This document shows positions 1 through 6,897 of a stretch of DNA of 23,839 nucleotides, one piece after another. The DNA lies in contig JAGWHA010000008.1 in the NCBI GenBank assembly GCA_028867095.1, positions 1 to 23,839 of the forward strand, given 5' to 3'. Position numbers and translations under genes: made by a program. The stretch is from Microcaldota archaeon (GTDB lineage: Archaea; Micrarchaeota; Micrarchaeia; Micrarchaeales; CABMGC01). The notes beneath the pieces were generated by a model. That model saw only the letters and a program-made list of their open reading frames with translations, made no database searches and was not told the DNA's origin. Every line of letters starts with the position of its first letter. Position 1 is the first letter of the stretch.

Positions 1-1110
1 ACGGTCGACGGCGTCGGATACTCCTCTTTCCCAAAGAGCCTCTGCTACGCCCAGGGCTCATCGCACACATACTCCTTTGCCTCTACGGTCTCCGGAGGCC
101 CAGGCATACAGCTCATCTACAGCGGAGTGTCGGGCTGCGGGCTCAGCGCCCAGTCAGGAACCTTCATAGCATCCACAAACTGCACGGTTAACGCGACATA
201 CACAACACAGTACTTCCTGACGACCTCATCATCACCTGGCGCCGGCGGAACGGCAACCCCCTCTTCCCAGTACTACAATTCAGGGACGCAAGTCACCCTG
301 GGCGAGACTCCGAACGGAGGGTACTTCTTCCTTAGCTGGGCAGGAACAGGAACAGGAAGCTACTCCGGCAACACCGCATCCCCGGCAATCGGGATGAACG
401 CGCCGATAACAGAGCAGGCGAACTTCTACTCCACGACCACCTCAACGACAACATCGACAACAACCTCAACGACCACCTCCACATCGACCTCGACATCCAC
501 TTCAACAACTTCGACCACGACAACCTCTACTACTTCAACGTCTACAATTCCATACACCACTTGTTCCTCCACAGATACTCCGCCGGAAGGCTCTACACTA
601 CGTTGTTCCGTTCCATCAGGGGCTACGATCCTTTGCGCAGGGAGCGCAAATCAGGCTCAAGGTGCATATAACCCATGGAGCTCAGGTGTGGCTTATTCTT
701 CTGGTGCTGTAGGAGTGTTATCTTCGGGTAACACATGTGCATATGCTCCGTGGGGATCCGGAACAACCGGAGGGGTTGCAGGAATAGGATTCACGCCTAA
801 CTCTGGATTCACACTATTTACTAAGACGGGGGGGATTAATGATATTAACCCTACAAGCTTTACAATGAATTATAATGTTATAACTCCAGGAGCCTTCGTG
901 GTGATAATGATGGGAGTAGGATATGCCAGCCTTGATGGCATATCCCTGCCAGCCGGATGCTCGCTTGTGGCCTCCGCAGGGGACTATTCCGGTTCATATG
1001 TAGCGGTTTGTAGTGCGCAACAGCCAGGACAATATTCCGTGACTATGAGCAATAACCATGTTGGTTGGGCCCCACAGATAGCCGCAGCGGCTTACGTGTT
1101 CCCTTCATAA
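1..1110 (+). CDS. Surface protein with InlB-like repeats and Ser/Thr linker (5' partial)
   Basis: The frame is open from the first base, so the N-terminus lies outside the window and the GTG at 127 is internal. Residues 1-60 (VDG..Y, GSSHTYSF) and about 65-143 (TTQYFLTTSSSPGAGG, TPNGGYFFLSWAG, ending in ANF) look like two copies of bacterial/archaeal surface repeats of the divergent InlB B-repeat type. A pure Ser/Thr linker follows, encoded at 433-546. A C-terminal domain of about 185 residues, with several Cys and Gly/Ser-rich, hydrophobic stretches, ends the protein; I do not recognise it. There is no C-terminal membrane anchor, so the protein is either secreted or anchored by its missing part. 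Codon use changes at the linker: the tail has more T-ending codons and lower GC. A role in cell surface or adhesion is inference. Confidence 0.75.
   Translation, partial: TVDGVGYSSFPKSLCYAQGSSHTYSFASTVSGGPGIQLIYSGVSGCGLSAQSGTFIASTNCTVNATYTTQYFLTTSSSPGAGGTATPSSQYYNSGTQVTLGETPNGGYFFLSWAGTGTGSYSGNTASPAIGMNAPITEQANFYSTTTSTTTSTTTSTTTSTSTSTSTSTTSTTTTSTTSTSTIPYTTCSSTDTPPEGSTLRCSVPSGATILCAGSANQAQGAYNPWSSGVAYSSGAVGVLSSGNTCAYAPWGSGTTGGVAGIGFTPNSGFTLFTKTGGINDINPTSFTMNYNVITPGAFVVIMMGVGYASLDGISLPAGCSLVASAGDYSGSYVAVCSAQQPGQYSVTMSNNHVGWAPQIAAAAYVFPS
433..546 (+). repeat. Ser/Thr-only low-complexity linker coding repeat
   Basis: Thirty-eight consecutive codons encode only Thr and Ser, in the pattern TTTSTTTST and then TSTS. 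Third positions vary (ACG, ACC, ACA, TCA, TCC), so this is a protein-level repeat and not a simple DNA microsatellite. Such linkers are typical O-glycosylated spacers in archaeal surface proteins. Confidence 0.8.
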
Positions 1111-1193
1111 TCCCCTCTCAAGCTTCCATATCTAACTGCTGCTAGAATTTCGAAAGCGTGACTAAGATACAGTAGTGGCCGTGCGCTTAGCTA

Positions 1194-1201
1194 TTTATAA
1201 A
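1194..1201 (+). promoter_or_regulatory. TATA box, leaderless start of agmatinase
   Basis: TTTATAAA is centred 27 bp before the ATG at 1225. With archaeal spacing, transcription would start at the A of the start codon. No Shine-Dalgarno sequence is seen. Confidence 0.65.
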
Positions 1202-1224
1202 TTAATATTCAATGCTTCTTAGCT

Positions 1225-2100
1225 ATGCAGCCGCTCAATTCCCTGCCGAAGTACAACCTCTTCGGCGTGGAGGAAATAGAATACAAGAAGGCACGGGTAG
1301 TTGTGCTTCCAATCCCGTACGATTCAACGGTCACCTACAGGTCAGGAACAAGGGAGGGCCCCAGGGCGATAATCGAGGCGAGCCGCAACATGGAGTGGTA
1401 CAGCTGCGAGCTCGGCAAGGACATCAGCAAGGTAGGCGTCTACACAACGGACGAGATGGCGCCAGACCTTAGTTCCCCGAGGAATATGGTGTCGCAGATC
1501 GCAAAGGAGGTCGGGATAATACTAAAGGACAAGAAGATCCCGCTTATTTTGGGGGGGGAGCACACCCTGACCATCGGCGCAGCCGAGGCGCTCAGCGGCA
1601 TCGGCAAGAAGGTCAGCGTGATCCAGTTCGATGCGCACTCAGACACGCGCGATGAGATGTTTAACACAAAGTACATGCACGCAACCGCGATGGCAAGGAC
1701 AAGGGAGCTCTGCAAGAACCTGGTCAGCATAGGGATAAGAAGCATGGAGGGCGATAAGGGCGGGGCAAAGAACCATAACACTTATCTGATGAGCGATGTC
1801 CACGAGAAGGGGATCGAGAGGATCGCAAGGGAGGTTGCAAAGGCCACCACAGATGAAGTATACATAACGATAGATCTGGACGTTCTGGACCCAAGCGAGA
1901 TGCCGAGCGTCGGCACACCTGAGCCGGACGGGATGAGGTTCAAGGACTTGGTAAGATTCATGGAGCTGCTTGCAAAGGAGAAGAGGCTTGTGGGGCTTGA
2001 CATAGTGGAGCTCTGCCCGATCCCGGGAATGAGCGCGCCCAACTACCTTGCCGCCAAGCTGGCGTACCTCACGATCGGGCACTTCCTCGCAGGCAAATAG
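1225..2100 (+). CDS. speB: Agmatinase (ureohydrolase family)
   Basis: Hydrolyses agmatine to putrescine and urea in polyamine synthesis, a cytosolic binuclear manganese enzyme. All six expected metal ligands are visible: H113 in GGEHT, D136/H138/D140 in FDAHSDTRDE, and D217/D219 in TIDLDVLDP. H152 in the HATAMAR segment matches the family's substrate-contact region, and VGTPEPDG at 229-236 is the usual ureohydrolase loop. The length of 291 aa is normal. The start is fixed by the TATA box 27 bp upstream; the ATG at 1212 is out of frame. The next gene begins 8 bp after the stop, so the two are probably co-transcribed. Arginase or another ureohydrolase specificity cannot be strictly excluded, but archaeal members with this N-terminal pattern are normally agmatinases. 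Confidence 0.9.
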   Translation: MQPLNSLPKYNLFGVEEIEYKKARVVVLPIPYDSTVTYRSGTREGPRAIIEASRNMEWYSCELGKDISKVGVYTTDEMAPDLSSPRNMVSQIAKEVGIILKDKKIPLILGGEHTLTIGAAEALSGIGKKVSVIQFDAHSDTRDEMFNTKYMHATAMARTRELCKNLVSIGIRSMEGDKGGAKNHNTYLMSDVHEKGIERIAREVAKATTDEVYITIDLDVLDPSEMPSVGTPEPDGMRFKDLVRFMELLAKEKRLVGLDIVELCPIPGMSAPNYLAAKLAYLTIGHFLAGK

Positions 2101-2108
2101 GTAAGCCC

Positions 2109-2927
2109 ATGAACAAGACCCCATTCGCATTTCTGCTCTTAACGCTGCTCACCTCAGCCGCGAGCGCAGGGACGGTGTCCCTTACAGGAACATGCCAGTC
2201 AAACCTGATGCCTGGCAACACGCTCAACTTCCTGCTGGTGAACAACGGAAACGACACGGCATACAACCTGCAGCTCTCCCCGATAATCGCCGGCGCAAGC
2301 CCGCAGAACCTCTCCTACCCGGTAAACGTCCTCACCCCGACGATTAACGCCATATTCCTGATTCCGCTCCTAAACATCTCCACTCTTGGCACGTACATCG
2401 ACGCCTTTGTCGCGACATACCAGCAGGGATCTCAGGTCTTCACGGCCCTGTTCCCTTGCACCATCAACATGGGCAAGGCCACAACCTCCGCGGTCTTCCT
2501 GAGCGTCAACACCTTCAGCAGCGGCGGAACGGCGATAATGAACGTCAGCGCATTAAACGCAATTGATGCAAACCTGAGCGTCAACGTCTCTTCCCTCTTC
2601 CCCCCATCGTTCACTTTCATAACCGCGCGCAGCTACATTCTTGAGCTCGGTCCGTACCAGACCAAGAAGATCCAGTTCGTCGTGCAGTATCCGCCCTCCC
2701 AGGGCAGCTACACCGGAGCGATAGTCGACCACTACGTATACTCCAACCTCTCCTACTCGAGCTTTGCGCCCATACAGATCTCGCAGAGTGCACCTGTTGC
2801 GCAGGGCGGCATAAGCCCCCTGCTGCTCGGCGGAATTGCCGTGGGGGCGGCGATAGTGCTCTTGATTGCAAGGTCAGTCCTAAAGAAAAAGAGGAGCCAA
2901 AAAGCAGACAGGGGATCCTCAGCGTGA
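2109..2927 (+). CDS. Exported, C-terminally membrane-anchored protein
   Basis: Residues 1-20 (MNKTPFAFLLLTLLTSAASA) form a signal peptide with a typical small-residue cleavage site. The following roughly 210 residues are beta-rich, with several NxS/T sequons (NDT, NLS, NIS, NVS) and two Cys that could form a disulfide. A single membrane helix (LLLGGIAVGAAIVLLIA) is followed by a basic cytoplasmic tail, KKKRSQK. This is the plan of archaeal type I exoproteins with CARDB/NEW3-like beta-sandwiches; I cannot assign a family. It follows agmatinase by 8 bp, so an operon is likely, although the functional link is obscure. Its 3' end overlaps the convergent carbamoyltransferase by 9 bp. Confidence 0.75.
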   Translation: MNKTPFAFLLLTLLTSAASAGTVSLTGTCQSNLMPGNTLNFLLVNNGNDTAYNLQLSPIIAGASPQNLSYPVNVLTPTINAIFLIPLLNISTLGTYIDAFVATYQQGSQVFTALFPCTINMGKATTSAVFLSVNTFSSGGTAIMNVSALNAIDANLSVNVSSLFPPSFTFITARSYILELGPYQTKKIQFVVQYPPSQGSYTGAIVDHYVYSNLSYSSFAPIQISQSAPVAQGGISPLLLGGIAVGAAIVLLIARSVLKKKRSQKADRGSSA

Positions 2928-4616
2928 TCTGTTCTCGACAAAGAAGTCCCCAAGGAACATGTAGCGCGTGCTCGTCCTCTTCATCGTGTCTATCGCATCC
3001 TCGGGAGTGAGGACAATAGGCATCCCGTGTATGTTGAAGCTGGTGTTGAGCACGACCCCGTATCCCGCCTTCTTGCGGACCTCCTTCATTATGTTCTCGT
3101 ACTGCACGTTCCTGTTCTCAAGTATCTGCGGCCTTGCGGTCATGTCTACGTGGATTACTGACTTCATCGCATCCTTGCACTCCTTCCTCACCTTGTATAC
3201 CATCGTCATGAACCTCCCGTCCCCCTTGAGCCCCTCAAAGAGCCTGCTTGCGTCGTCCCGCAGCACGGCAGGCGCAAATGGCTGGTACCACTCCCTCTGC
3301 TTGACGTGCAGGTTGAGCCTCTCCTTCACCTCCTCGTCCCCTGCATTTGCAAGGATGCTCCTGTTCCCCATCGCACGCGGGCCGTACTCCATTCTCCCCT
3401 GGAACCAGAAGAGGTAGTTGTTCTTGTTTATCAGCTCGCCAGCGTGCCTTCCCGGGTCGCTGACCTGCTCAAAGTGCAGGTTCCTCTCCTTTCTGAGCGC
3501 GTTCTTGATTTGCTGCTCGCTGAACTCGTTGCCAAGGTAGGCGTCCTCCATCCTGTATCCGCTTATCCCGTTCTCGATATAGTTTGTGTACATCGCAGCG
3601 CCCATTGCAAGGCCTCCGTCCCCCATGTGTGGGAAGACAAACCAGTTCCGCAGCTTTTTGAGGTCCTTGATTTTCATGTTCGCCTTCACGTTCGAGAAGA
3701 TCCCCCCTGCAAAAGCGACGTTGCCGATCCCGAACTGGTCGATAGCATTGCCTGTGAATTCGGTAAGAACCTTCTCCGTCAGCTGCTGCGCCATGTAGGC
3801 AAACTGCTCCCGAGGCATCGACCAGGCAATCCTGCTGAGCATGTTGTATTGCGATACCGGCCCGTACTTTGCGATTATGTCTGTGCCATCGACCGTGAAG
3901 AAGTCCCTTAGCCTGTTCTTCTCGAATCCGAACGGGAAGGAGAAGTCTGCCATCGCCATCACCTTTCCCTCATCCTCAAGCTCCCGCATGCCGACGATGT
4001 TTGTCACCTGCTCGTAAAATATTCCAAGCGAGTTTCCAGCGGATATCGCCTTGTGCCTCTGCAGCTTTCCCTTCTCGAGCGTGCTGATCGATCCGCTTAG
4101 CCCGTCGCCAAGCCCGTCAAGGGTTATCACAAGCGCCCTGTCGAATCCGGATGCGAACGCGGCTGTTGCCGCATGCGCCGTGTGGTGGTCAACCGCATAA
4201 AGCCTGTAACCATCAAATCCCATCGAGTCCAGCTGGCTTGCGATTATTCGCTTGCTGATCGTTCCGCAAAGCGGAAGCACCCCTACAGAGGTCATCTCGT
4301 ACTTCAGGAAGTGGCGCAGGTCGGTCAGCGCTGGCCTGAGCATCTTTCTCCTCCTGAAGGTGTAGTAGTACTCCTTTGTGTAGGGCAAGATCCTCTCGAG
4401 CGTCTTTGTGAAAGAGGTGGTCGAGAAGGCGACAATCTCCACGTCAGTCGGCTTTATCTTCGCGTATTCAAGAGCCGCGCGAATTGAGTTGTATGGGAAC
4501 TTTATTTCAAGCTTGCGCTTTGTGTAGCGCTCCTCGTTTGCGGCAAAGATTATCTTTCCGTCCTCAAGCAGGGCTGCCCCAGAATCGTGCCCATCCCATA
4601 AACCAAGAACGTACAT
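2919..4616 (-). CDS. Carbamoyltransferase, NodU/CmcH/TobZ family
   Basis: Family members transfer the carbamoyl group of carbamoyl phosphate, via carbamoyl-adenylate, onto a hydroxyl of a sugar, antibiotic or Nod factor. The N-terminal Kae1-like ASKHA domain begins LGLWDGHDSGAALL and contains the metal-binding DHHTAHA (D143, H144, H145, H148). FAGGIFSN at 302-309 and MGDGGLAMGAA at 331-341 are nucleotide-fold loops. The C-terminal Carbam_trans_C domain carries FQGRMEYGPRAMGNRS (405-420), EWYQPFAPA and LNTSFNIHGMPI (523-534). The length of 565 aa is typical. It is the second gene of an operon, 11 bp after a radical SAM gene, which suggests both act on the same product. The substrate is unknown; a glycan or small metabolite is inferred. 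Confidence 0.88.
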   Translation of the reverse strand: MYVLGLWDGHDSGAALLEDGKIIFAANEERYTKRKLEIKFPYNSIRAALEYAKIKPTDVEIVAFSTTSFTKTLERILPYTKEYYYTFRRRKMLRPALTDLRHFLKYEMTSVGVLPLCGTISKRIIASQLDSMGFDGYRLYAVDHHTAHAATAAFASGFDRALVITLDGLGDGLSGSISTLEKGKLQRHKAISAGNSLGIFYEQVTNIVGMRELEDEGKVMAMADFSFPFGFEKNRLRDFFTVDGTDIIAKYGPVSQYNMLSRIAWSMPREQFAYMAQQLTEKVLTEFTGNAIDQFGIGNVAFAGGIFSNVKANMKIKDLKKLRNWFVFPHMGDGGLAMGAAMYTNYIENGISGYRMEDAYLGNEFSEQQIKNALRKERNLHFEQVSDPGRHAGELINKNNYLFWFQGRMEYGPRAMGNRSILANAGDEEVKERLNLHVKQREWYQPFAPAVLRDDASRLFEGLKGDGRFMTMVYKVRKECKDAMKSVIHVDMTARPQILENRNVQYENIMKEVRKKAGYGVVLNTSFNIHGMPIVLTPEDAIDTMKRTSTRYMFLGDFFVENRSR

Positions 4617-4627
4617 GTGATCAAACC

Positions 4628-5701
4628 CTATCTGCCGCTTTTCATGCTGACAAAACTAGTTATATTCCCTATTATCGCCTGATACGCCTCGCAGGATGTC
4701 CACTGCACCGGTTCCCTGCCCTCCCGTATCTCCTGGCGAACTTGCTCAGCCTCGGGCGAGTGCCATATCTTGTCAAGGTCGTATCCGATCTCCCTTACGT
4801 TTGCGATCTTCTTGTTCCACATTATCGAGGGGTAGATGTTTCCCCAGCTGTCCATGAAAAGCGAGGCCTCCATGCTTCTGCTCCTCATCGGCTGCCTGCC
4901 GGTCCTTGCGTACTCTGCGAGCCTGACAAGGAAGGTCCGCTCGATTGCCTGTATCATGCTCGGGTCAAACTCCCTTCGCTTTATAACATCGTTTATCTCG
5001 CTTGCGACAAGCTCTGCGTTGCTCACCTTTATGTCGCTGTTCTTTGTGTGATAGTAATTGTCTGACATCTGCCCGAGGTTTAGGTGGAAGTCGTTGTACC
5101 TGATCTCTGGGATCTCCTTCTTGACATCCTCAAATGTCCTCATGAACTGGCCCTGGTTCTGCTTAAGCATTGTGTACCCGAAGACAAAGAAGAGGTTGCT
5201 GTACTTTTTCTTGAGTGCCTGCAGCCTCTTGAACATCTCAATCGCCTTGTCGAAGTTCCCCGGGACCCCCCTTATCATGTCGTGGAGCTCCCGATATCCG
5301 TCAAGGCTCACGGTTATAGCGATCCTCGGAATCCCGAGCTCGAGGATCTCGGTTATCTTTTTGATTACCATGTCAAGGTTGCAAAGCGAGTTTGTGGGCA
5401 TCGTGAGGATGTAGAGCCCCTTCGAGTTGTCCCTGAAGGCCCTCGCTATCTCCACTATGTCGCTTCTGAGGAACGGCTCCCCCCCTGTGAGCTCGACCCA
5501 CTTGAAGTGGCTGTTCTTCCTTGCGAATTCTTGTATCTCCTCGAGGCTCAGCTCCCCCTTTGGCTTTATGTCCCAGATGTTGCACATTATGCAGTGCGAC
5601 TGGCACCAGTAGGTTATCGCAAAATTGAGCTTGTAGGGATGCTCTAGCGTAACGAAGTTACTTTTGAGCCCGGTTACCCCCAGCCCGAGCATCTTTCCCA
5701 C
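4628..5701 (-). CDS. Radical SAM enzyme with degenerate SPASM-like tail
   Basis: Binds a [4Fe-4S] cluster and cleaves S-adenosylmethionine to start radical chemistry. The cluster motif is C33-x3-C37-x2-C40 (YWCQSHCIMCNIW); the SAM-contact motif GGEPF lies at 73-77, and TVSLDGYRELHDMIRG is the usual mid-barrel segment. The C-terminal region (MDSWGNIYPS, REIGYDLDKIW, then QWTSCEAYQ) follows the layout of MoaA/SPASM twitch domains, but only one Cys (C337) remains, so an auxiliary cluster is unlikely. The start is GTG at 5701, or ATG three codons later at 5692; the TATA at 5739-5746 predicts a short leader. It is followed after 11 bp by the carbamoyltransferase. The exact reaction is not predictable. 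Confidence 0.85.
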   Translation of the reverse strand: MGKMLGLGVTGLKSNFVTLEHPYKLNFAITYWCQSHCIMCNIWDIKPKGELSLEEIQEFARKNSHFKWVELTGGEPFLRSDIVEIARAFRDNSKGLYILTMPTNSLCNLDMVIKKITEILELGIPRIAITVSLDGYRELHDMIRGVPGNFDKAIEMFKRLQALKKKYSNLFFVFGYTMLKQNQGQFMRTFEDVKKEIPEIRYNDFHLNLGQMSDNYYHTKNSDIKVSNAELVASEINDVIKRREFDPSMIQAIERTFLVRLAEYARTGRQPMRSRSMEASLFMDSWGNIYPSIMWNKKIANVREIGYDLDKIWHSPEAEQVRQEIREGREPVQWTSCEAYQAIIGNITSFVSMKSGR

Positions 5702-5738
5702 TACCAGATAAGCACCGATATAGAATACGCTTTTGTGG

Positions 5739-5746
5739 TTTAAATA
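5739..5746 (-). promoter_or_regulatory. TATA box of radical SAM-carbamoyltransferase operon
   Basis: On the minus strand the sequence reads TATTTAAA, which places the transcript start near 5715, about 15-25 nt before the GTG/ATG start. Confidence 0.5.
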
Positions 5747-5764
5747 CTTTTACACTCGACCTGC

Positions 5765-6412
5765 CTATGCCTGGGGCGTTTGAGCGAGATACTCCGGGTC
5801 GAACTCCATCATCTCAAGAAGCTCCGCATTCCAGTGCCTCTCCACCTCCTTGACCATCCTCTCAAACTTGCTCGTTTCCTCTAGCACTCCATCCATTATC
5901 TGCTTTCTTCCCAGCGGGCTTGAGACCTCCTTCATCAGAGGGGACGCCTCAGTGGCTATCCTTAGCATCGAGTAGATGTCATATATCCCGTCGTTGCCCC
6001 TTCTCATCCCGACATAGGTCAGGACCTCCTTTGCCCTCTGGGTATCGAAGTCAAACTTTCTAAGCAGATCGTCAATAAGCTTTGCCATCGGCTTTCCATA
6101 GAACAGGCCGGCGTTCTGGCACAGCCCGATGATCTCAGGGTCCGACGTGTAAAATTTCCTCTTAACCATCAGCCTGTCCGGCACCCTTTCCTTTATTGGC
6201 AAGTCCGTCTCGGAGTATGCCGTTTCAACAAGCACATTGGCCACTCCCCTAACAACCTTCTCCGGCAATCCTGCATCGAAAATCTCCCCTGCCTTGACCT
6301 GGGAGAGCCTTGCAACAACGTACGGAGTGAGCTTGTCGCGGTTGGTCGCCGACACAAAGTGGTCGAACTTCCCCCTTATCCACCTTTCATGCCTGTTTGT
6401 TTGGGCCTCCAT
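5765..6412 (-). CDS. Unknown soluble protein
   Basis: The frame stays open back to an ATG at 6475, but I choose the ATG at 6412 because a TATA box (6440-6447) would place transcription initiation at about 6416. The other TATA-like site (6484-6491) is only about 12 bp from the 6475 start, too close to serve it. The shorter protein has 215 aa, beginning MEAQTNRHERWIRGKFDHF. It is charged and mostly helical in appearance, with a single Cys and no signal peptide or membrane segment. The C-terminal part (EETSKFERMVKEVERHWNAE) could form a coiled helix. I do not recognise the family. It lies 63 bp upstream of the radical SAM operon on the same strand; that operon has its own TATA, so co-transcription is uncertain. 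Confidence 0.7.
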   Translation of the reverse strand: MEAQTNRHERWIRGKFDHFVSATNRDKLTPYVVARLSQVKAGEIFDAGLPEKVVRGVANVLVETAYSETDLPIKERVPDRLMVKRKFYTSDPEIIGLCQNAGLFYGKPMAKLIDDLLRKFDFDTQRAKEVLTYVGMRRGNDGIYDIYSMLRIATEASPLMKEVSSPLGRKQIMDGVLEETSKFERMVKEVERHWNAELLEMMEFDPEYLAQTPQA

Positions 6413-6439
6413 GTTAACAATCAACCTCTCGTTTTGCGC

Positions 6440-6447
6440 TTTATAAG
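6440..6447 (-). promoter_or_regulatory. TATA box deciding the 6412 start
   Basis: On the minus strand CTTATAAA is centred about 31 bp before the ATG at 6412, giving a leader of about 4 nt. It lies inside the longer reading frame that starts at 6475. Confidence 0.5.
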
Positions 6448-6483
6448 CATTTCCCAGCCATCGTTTAAAACGCATCTGGAAGC

Positions 6484-6491
6484 CTTATATA
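6484..6491 (+). promoter_or_regulatory. TATA box of PadR-ABC operon
   Basis: CTTATATA within AGCCTTATATACC. A 27-bp spacing places the transcript start near 6514, inside the palindrome at 6507-6522. The TTG start of the regulator would then have a leader of about 27 nt. Confidence 0.55.
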
Positions 6492-6506
6492 CCTGATTGG
6501 TTTAAT

Positions 6507-6522
6507 TTTAAACTAGTTTAAA
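6507..6522. promoter_or_regulatory. Perfect 16-bp palindrome, probable PadR operator
   Basis: TTTAAACTAGTTTAAA is its own reverse complement. It sits exactly at the predicted transcription start of the operon whose first gene encodes a PadR-type repressor, the expected position for autoregulation by blocking initiation. It differs from the ATGT...ACAT operators of Gram-positive PadR proteins. Confidence 0.6.
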
Positions 6523-6540
6523 CATAGGCTAGTTGAGATT

Positions 6541-6897
6541 TTGGCGAAAGATTCCGAACCCACGATAAGCAAGGGCCTGCGCAACGAGATGCTCAAGATA
6601 ATCCTGCTCAACCACCTCAGCAGGCACGCGGGATACCCCTACGAGCTGCTCAAGGCGATAGAGGGCAAGAAGGTGTTCATCTTCAAGGGGCTGACCAAAA
6701 ACGACCTCTACAACGCGATAAATTCGCTCGAGAAGCAGGGGTTCATAAGGGGCAGGGTGGTGATGAAGGGCGCCCAGGCGCAAAAGCACTACGCCCACAC
6801 GGCCAAGGGAAAGAAGATAGTCATCGCGTCAAGGAAGGCGATGATAAAGTCTTTCACTGAGGTCAACAAGCTCATGAGGGAGGAGCTCAATGGTTGA
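6541..6897 (+). CDS. PadR-family transcriptional regulator
   Basis: A 118-aa winged-helix protein. The helix region LRNEMLKIILLNHLSRHAG is followed by YPYELLKAIEG, then the recognition helix area LTKNDLYNAINSLEKQGFI and the wing ending HYAHTAKGKKI, the characteristic order of PadR proteins (GYEL, LYPAL..LE..GLI, YxLTxKG). The C-terminal helix (residues about 95-118) would serve dimerisation. The start is TTG at 6541; no in-frame ATG lies between the upstream stop at 6514 and codon 18. The stop overlaps the start of the ABC ATPase by 8 bp. PadR proteins usually repress an adjacent efflux pump until a ligand binds; control of this operon through the palindrome at 6507-6522 is inferred from position. 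Confidence 0.85.
   Translation: MAKDSEPTISKGLRNEMLKIILLNHLSRHAGYPYELLKAIEGKKVFIFKGLTKNDLYNAINSLEKQGFIRGRVVMKGAQAQKHYAHTAKGKKIVIASRKAMIKSFTEVNKLMREELNG

Noticed and set aside
433..546. Repetitive DNA as CRISPR array or microsatellite
   Set aside because: The repetition is at the Ser/Thr codon level with varied third positions, with no repeat-spacer structure, and the reading frame continues through it.
546..1110. Diversity-generating retroelement variable region
   Set aside because: The tail-swap look of the surface protein suggested this, but no reverse transcriptase, template repeat or accessory gene is present in the window.
1639..2130. Long antisense frame over agmatinase
   Set aside because: Shadow of the conserved agmatinase coding frame; composition is unnatural and no promoter is seen.
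4614..4627. Shine-Dalgarno site in the gap before the carbamoyltransferase gene
   Set aside because: GGTTTGATC shares only part of the archaeal anti-SD complement and is too near the start to claim.
5084..5647. Long plus-strand frame over the radical SAM gene
   Set aside because: Antisense shadow of a gene with clear catalytic motifs.
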